In this document: in pieces, positions 62,930-64,000 of the stretch
Layout: each line of letters begins with the position of its first letter
Numbering within the stretch: the first letter of the stretch is position 1
Assembly (NCBI GenBank): GCA_963765295.1
Contig: CAVXVO010000004.1
Coordinates: 496,001 to 560,000 of the forward strand
Source of the DNA: PALSA-612 sp963765295
GTDB lineage: Bacteria; Actinomycetota; Thermoleophilia; Gaiellales; Gaiellaceae
Direction of reading: 5' to 3'
DNA: 64,000 bases
Position numbers and translations under genes: made by a program
The notes under the pieces: model-generated
Told to the model about the DNA's origin: nothing
Databases searched by the model: none
Seen by the model: only the letters and a program-made list of their open reading frames with translations

Positions 62930-64000
62930 CTAGGGAGGCAGTCTTGAAAGTGGGATCGTGGATGGCGGTGCGGCGGGTGGTGGCGGGGCAGGTTGAGGGA
63001 CGGCTGGTGTTTTCGGGGTGGGTGCGGGAGGCGTGAGCGCTGGAGTCGTTGGCGTTGCGGGCGTCGTTGTCGTGGTCGGTGGAGCGACGGGCGGGGGTGC
63101 ATACGCCGATTTTGGGTATTGGTCGTATGGGCTGAAGCTTGGTTGTGGGAAGTCGCGCACTGGCAGGTTTCTGACCGCGTCGGCCATGAAGGCGTGCCAG
63201 ATTTGTGCGGGTAGTGATCCGCCGAAGACGGCGGGCACGCCTTCGACGTTCAGGAGCGGCTGCTCTCCGTGGGGGTAGCCGACCCAGACGCACGTTGCGA
63301 GCTGAGGCACGTAGCCGCAGAACCATGCGTCAGCGTAGTTCTCGGCGGTGCCGGTCTTGCCGGCGGCCGGTCGCCCGAAATACGCTGCGGTGCCGGTGCC
63401 GTACTGCAGCACGCTCTCTAGAACGTAGGTGACGGTGTCTGCGTCGTTCTGGGGCATCGCCCGAGTGCCATTCCATTGAAGCGACTCGATCGTTCCTCCC
63501 GCTGCGTTGCGAACACGTCTGATCGCCTCGGCTGGATGATGAACGCCACGCGCCGCAAGCGTTGCGTAGGCGTCGGCCATCTCGAGCGGACTAACGCCCT
63601 GGGTGCCGAGCGTGATTGAGCACACTGGCTGCAGCAGGGATGTGATCCCGAGCCGGTGGGCGACTGTGACCACATTCTGCGGACCGACGTCGACCGAGAG
63701 CTGGGCATAGATTGTGTTCACCGAGTGTGCGGTCGCGTCGACCAGGTTCATCGAGCCCGCTGACTCGTCGGCGTAGTTGTGCACGTCCCACGGTTTGCCA
63801 TTGGTGAAGCAGCGCGGGTCGTCGACAACGAGTTCGGGCGGACCGTTCCAGAATGAGTACGGCGAAACTCGCTGACCGAGCGCTGTTGCGAGCACGAACG
63901 GCTTGAACGCCGAGCCAGCCTGCCGACGCGACTGGGTTGCAAGATTGAACTGCAACGCCTGACCGCTTGGCGTGTACGAGACCAGCGCCCTAACCGCCCC
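62930..64000 (-). CDS. Penicillin-binding protein transpeptidase, N-terminal part outside window
   Basis: The last 356 residues of a class A-like penicillin-binding protein; the frame is open to the right edge. The transpeptidase triad is present: Ser-x-x-Lys in AGSAFKPFVLA, SVNT (S-x-N) and KTGTAENYADAW (KTG). Then WVGYPHGEQPLLN and GGSLPAQIWHAFM follow, and the tail is a Pro/Thr-rich stretch (about 70 residues, e.g. PPTTTTTPATPTTPALTPP). It cross-links peptidoglycan. The unusually long low-complexity tail lies next to the attachment-site remnant, so the end may have been altered. Confidence 0.88.
   Translation of the reverse strand, partial: GAVRALVSYTPSGQALQFNLATQSRRQAGSAFKPFVLATALGQRVSPYSFWNGPPELVVDDPRCFTNGKPWDVHNYADESAGSMNLVDATAHSVNTIYAQLSVDVGPQNVVTVAHRLGITSLLQPVCSITLGTQGVSPLEMADAYATLAARGVHHPAEAIRRVRNAAGGTIESLQWNGTRAMPQNDADTVTYVLESVLQYGTGTAAYFGRPAAGKTGTAENYADAWFCGYVPQLATCVWVGYPHGEQPLLNVEGVPAVFGGSLPAQIWHAFMADAVRNLPVRDFPQPSFSPYDQYPKSAYAPPPVAPPTTTTTPATPTTPALTPPAPTPKTPAVPQPAPPPPAAPPSTIPLSRLPP

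Overview
The window is GC-rich (roughly 70%), densely packed bacterial DNA. Many neighbouring genes share an ATGA, GTGA, TGATG or TAGTG junction. The gene content points to Actinomycetota, perhaps a deep-branching lineage such as Thermoleophilia: a CsoR/CopA pair, a coproporphyrin-type ferrochelatase with a C-terminal Cys cluster, PadR and SufR-like regulators, and many apparently leaderless genes with a TANNNT box 6-7 bases before the start codon. The lineage is an inference; no rRNA is present.

Layout. 1-9.2 kb: an MMPL exporter, biotin ligase, an MDR alcohol dehydrogenase, an NHL/PKD secreted protein and a formate dehydrogenase alpha subunit (fdhA). fdhA looks like two ORFs but is one 905-residue selenoprotein: the in-frame TGA lies in the canonical Sec-His context and a SECIS-like hairpin follows it. 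9.3-16.5 kb: a secreted protein, aconitase, a tyrosine phosphatase, a small P-loop kinase and a P-type ATPase. 16.5-22.2 kb: a plus-strand run with an Fe-S-type regulator, FAD reductase, CDP-alcohol phosphotransferase, folE, a RibD-like reductase and the fused NuoE/NuoF-type fdhB, the likely electron partner of FdhA. 22.2-29.7 kb: an ABC-2 exporter, threonine degradation (kbl-tdh) and a MacB/FtsX-type ABC system. 29.7-32.1 kb: copA-csoR with a CsoR-type operator. 32.2-32.4 kb: an unexplained array of four hairpins. 32.9-35.9 kb: modE-like/modA/modB/modC, which would supply the molybdenum used by FdhA. 36-39 kb: ferritin-like protein, PadR, and a TPP riboswitch driving a short leader ORF and a CytX-type permease. 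39-43.7 kb: a DUF4129/MoxR/DUF58 cluster. 43.7-52.5 kb: an MFS-cNMP fusion, PhzF, a DtxR-type regulator, SixA, an ABC-2 exporter, an aminotransferase, pterin dehydratase, ferrochelatase and an SRPBCC protein. 52.5-54.3 kb: a large lipoprotein with a possible papain-like Cys/His/Asp arrangement.

54.3-63 kb is accessory. It has a two-gene cassette between identical 15-bp direct repeats, a GH1 beta-glucosidase, an integrase beside a tRNA 5' half, an AlpA-like gene, a terminase-small-like gene, a broken HAD gene, secreted proteins, a MarR/cupin divergent pair, and a tRNA-Val 3' half beside tandem 11-bp repeats. The window ends inside a penicillin-binding protein gene.

Many single-base frame breaks fall in otherwise conserved genes, mostly between 38.5 and 48.6 kb. 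They look more like sequence errors in G/C-rich runs than gene decay. I give the full extent of each affected gene and note where the frame changes.
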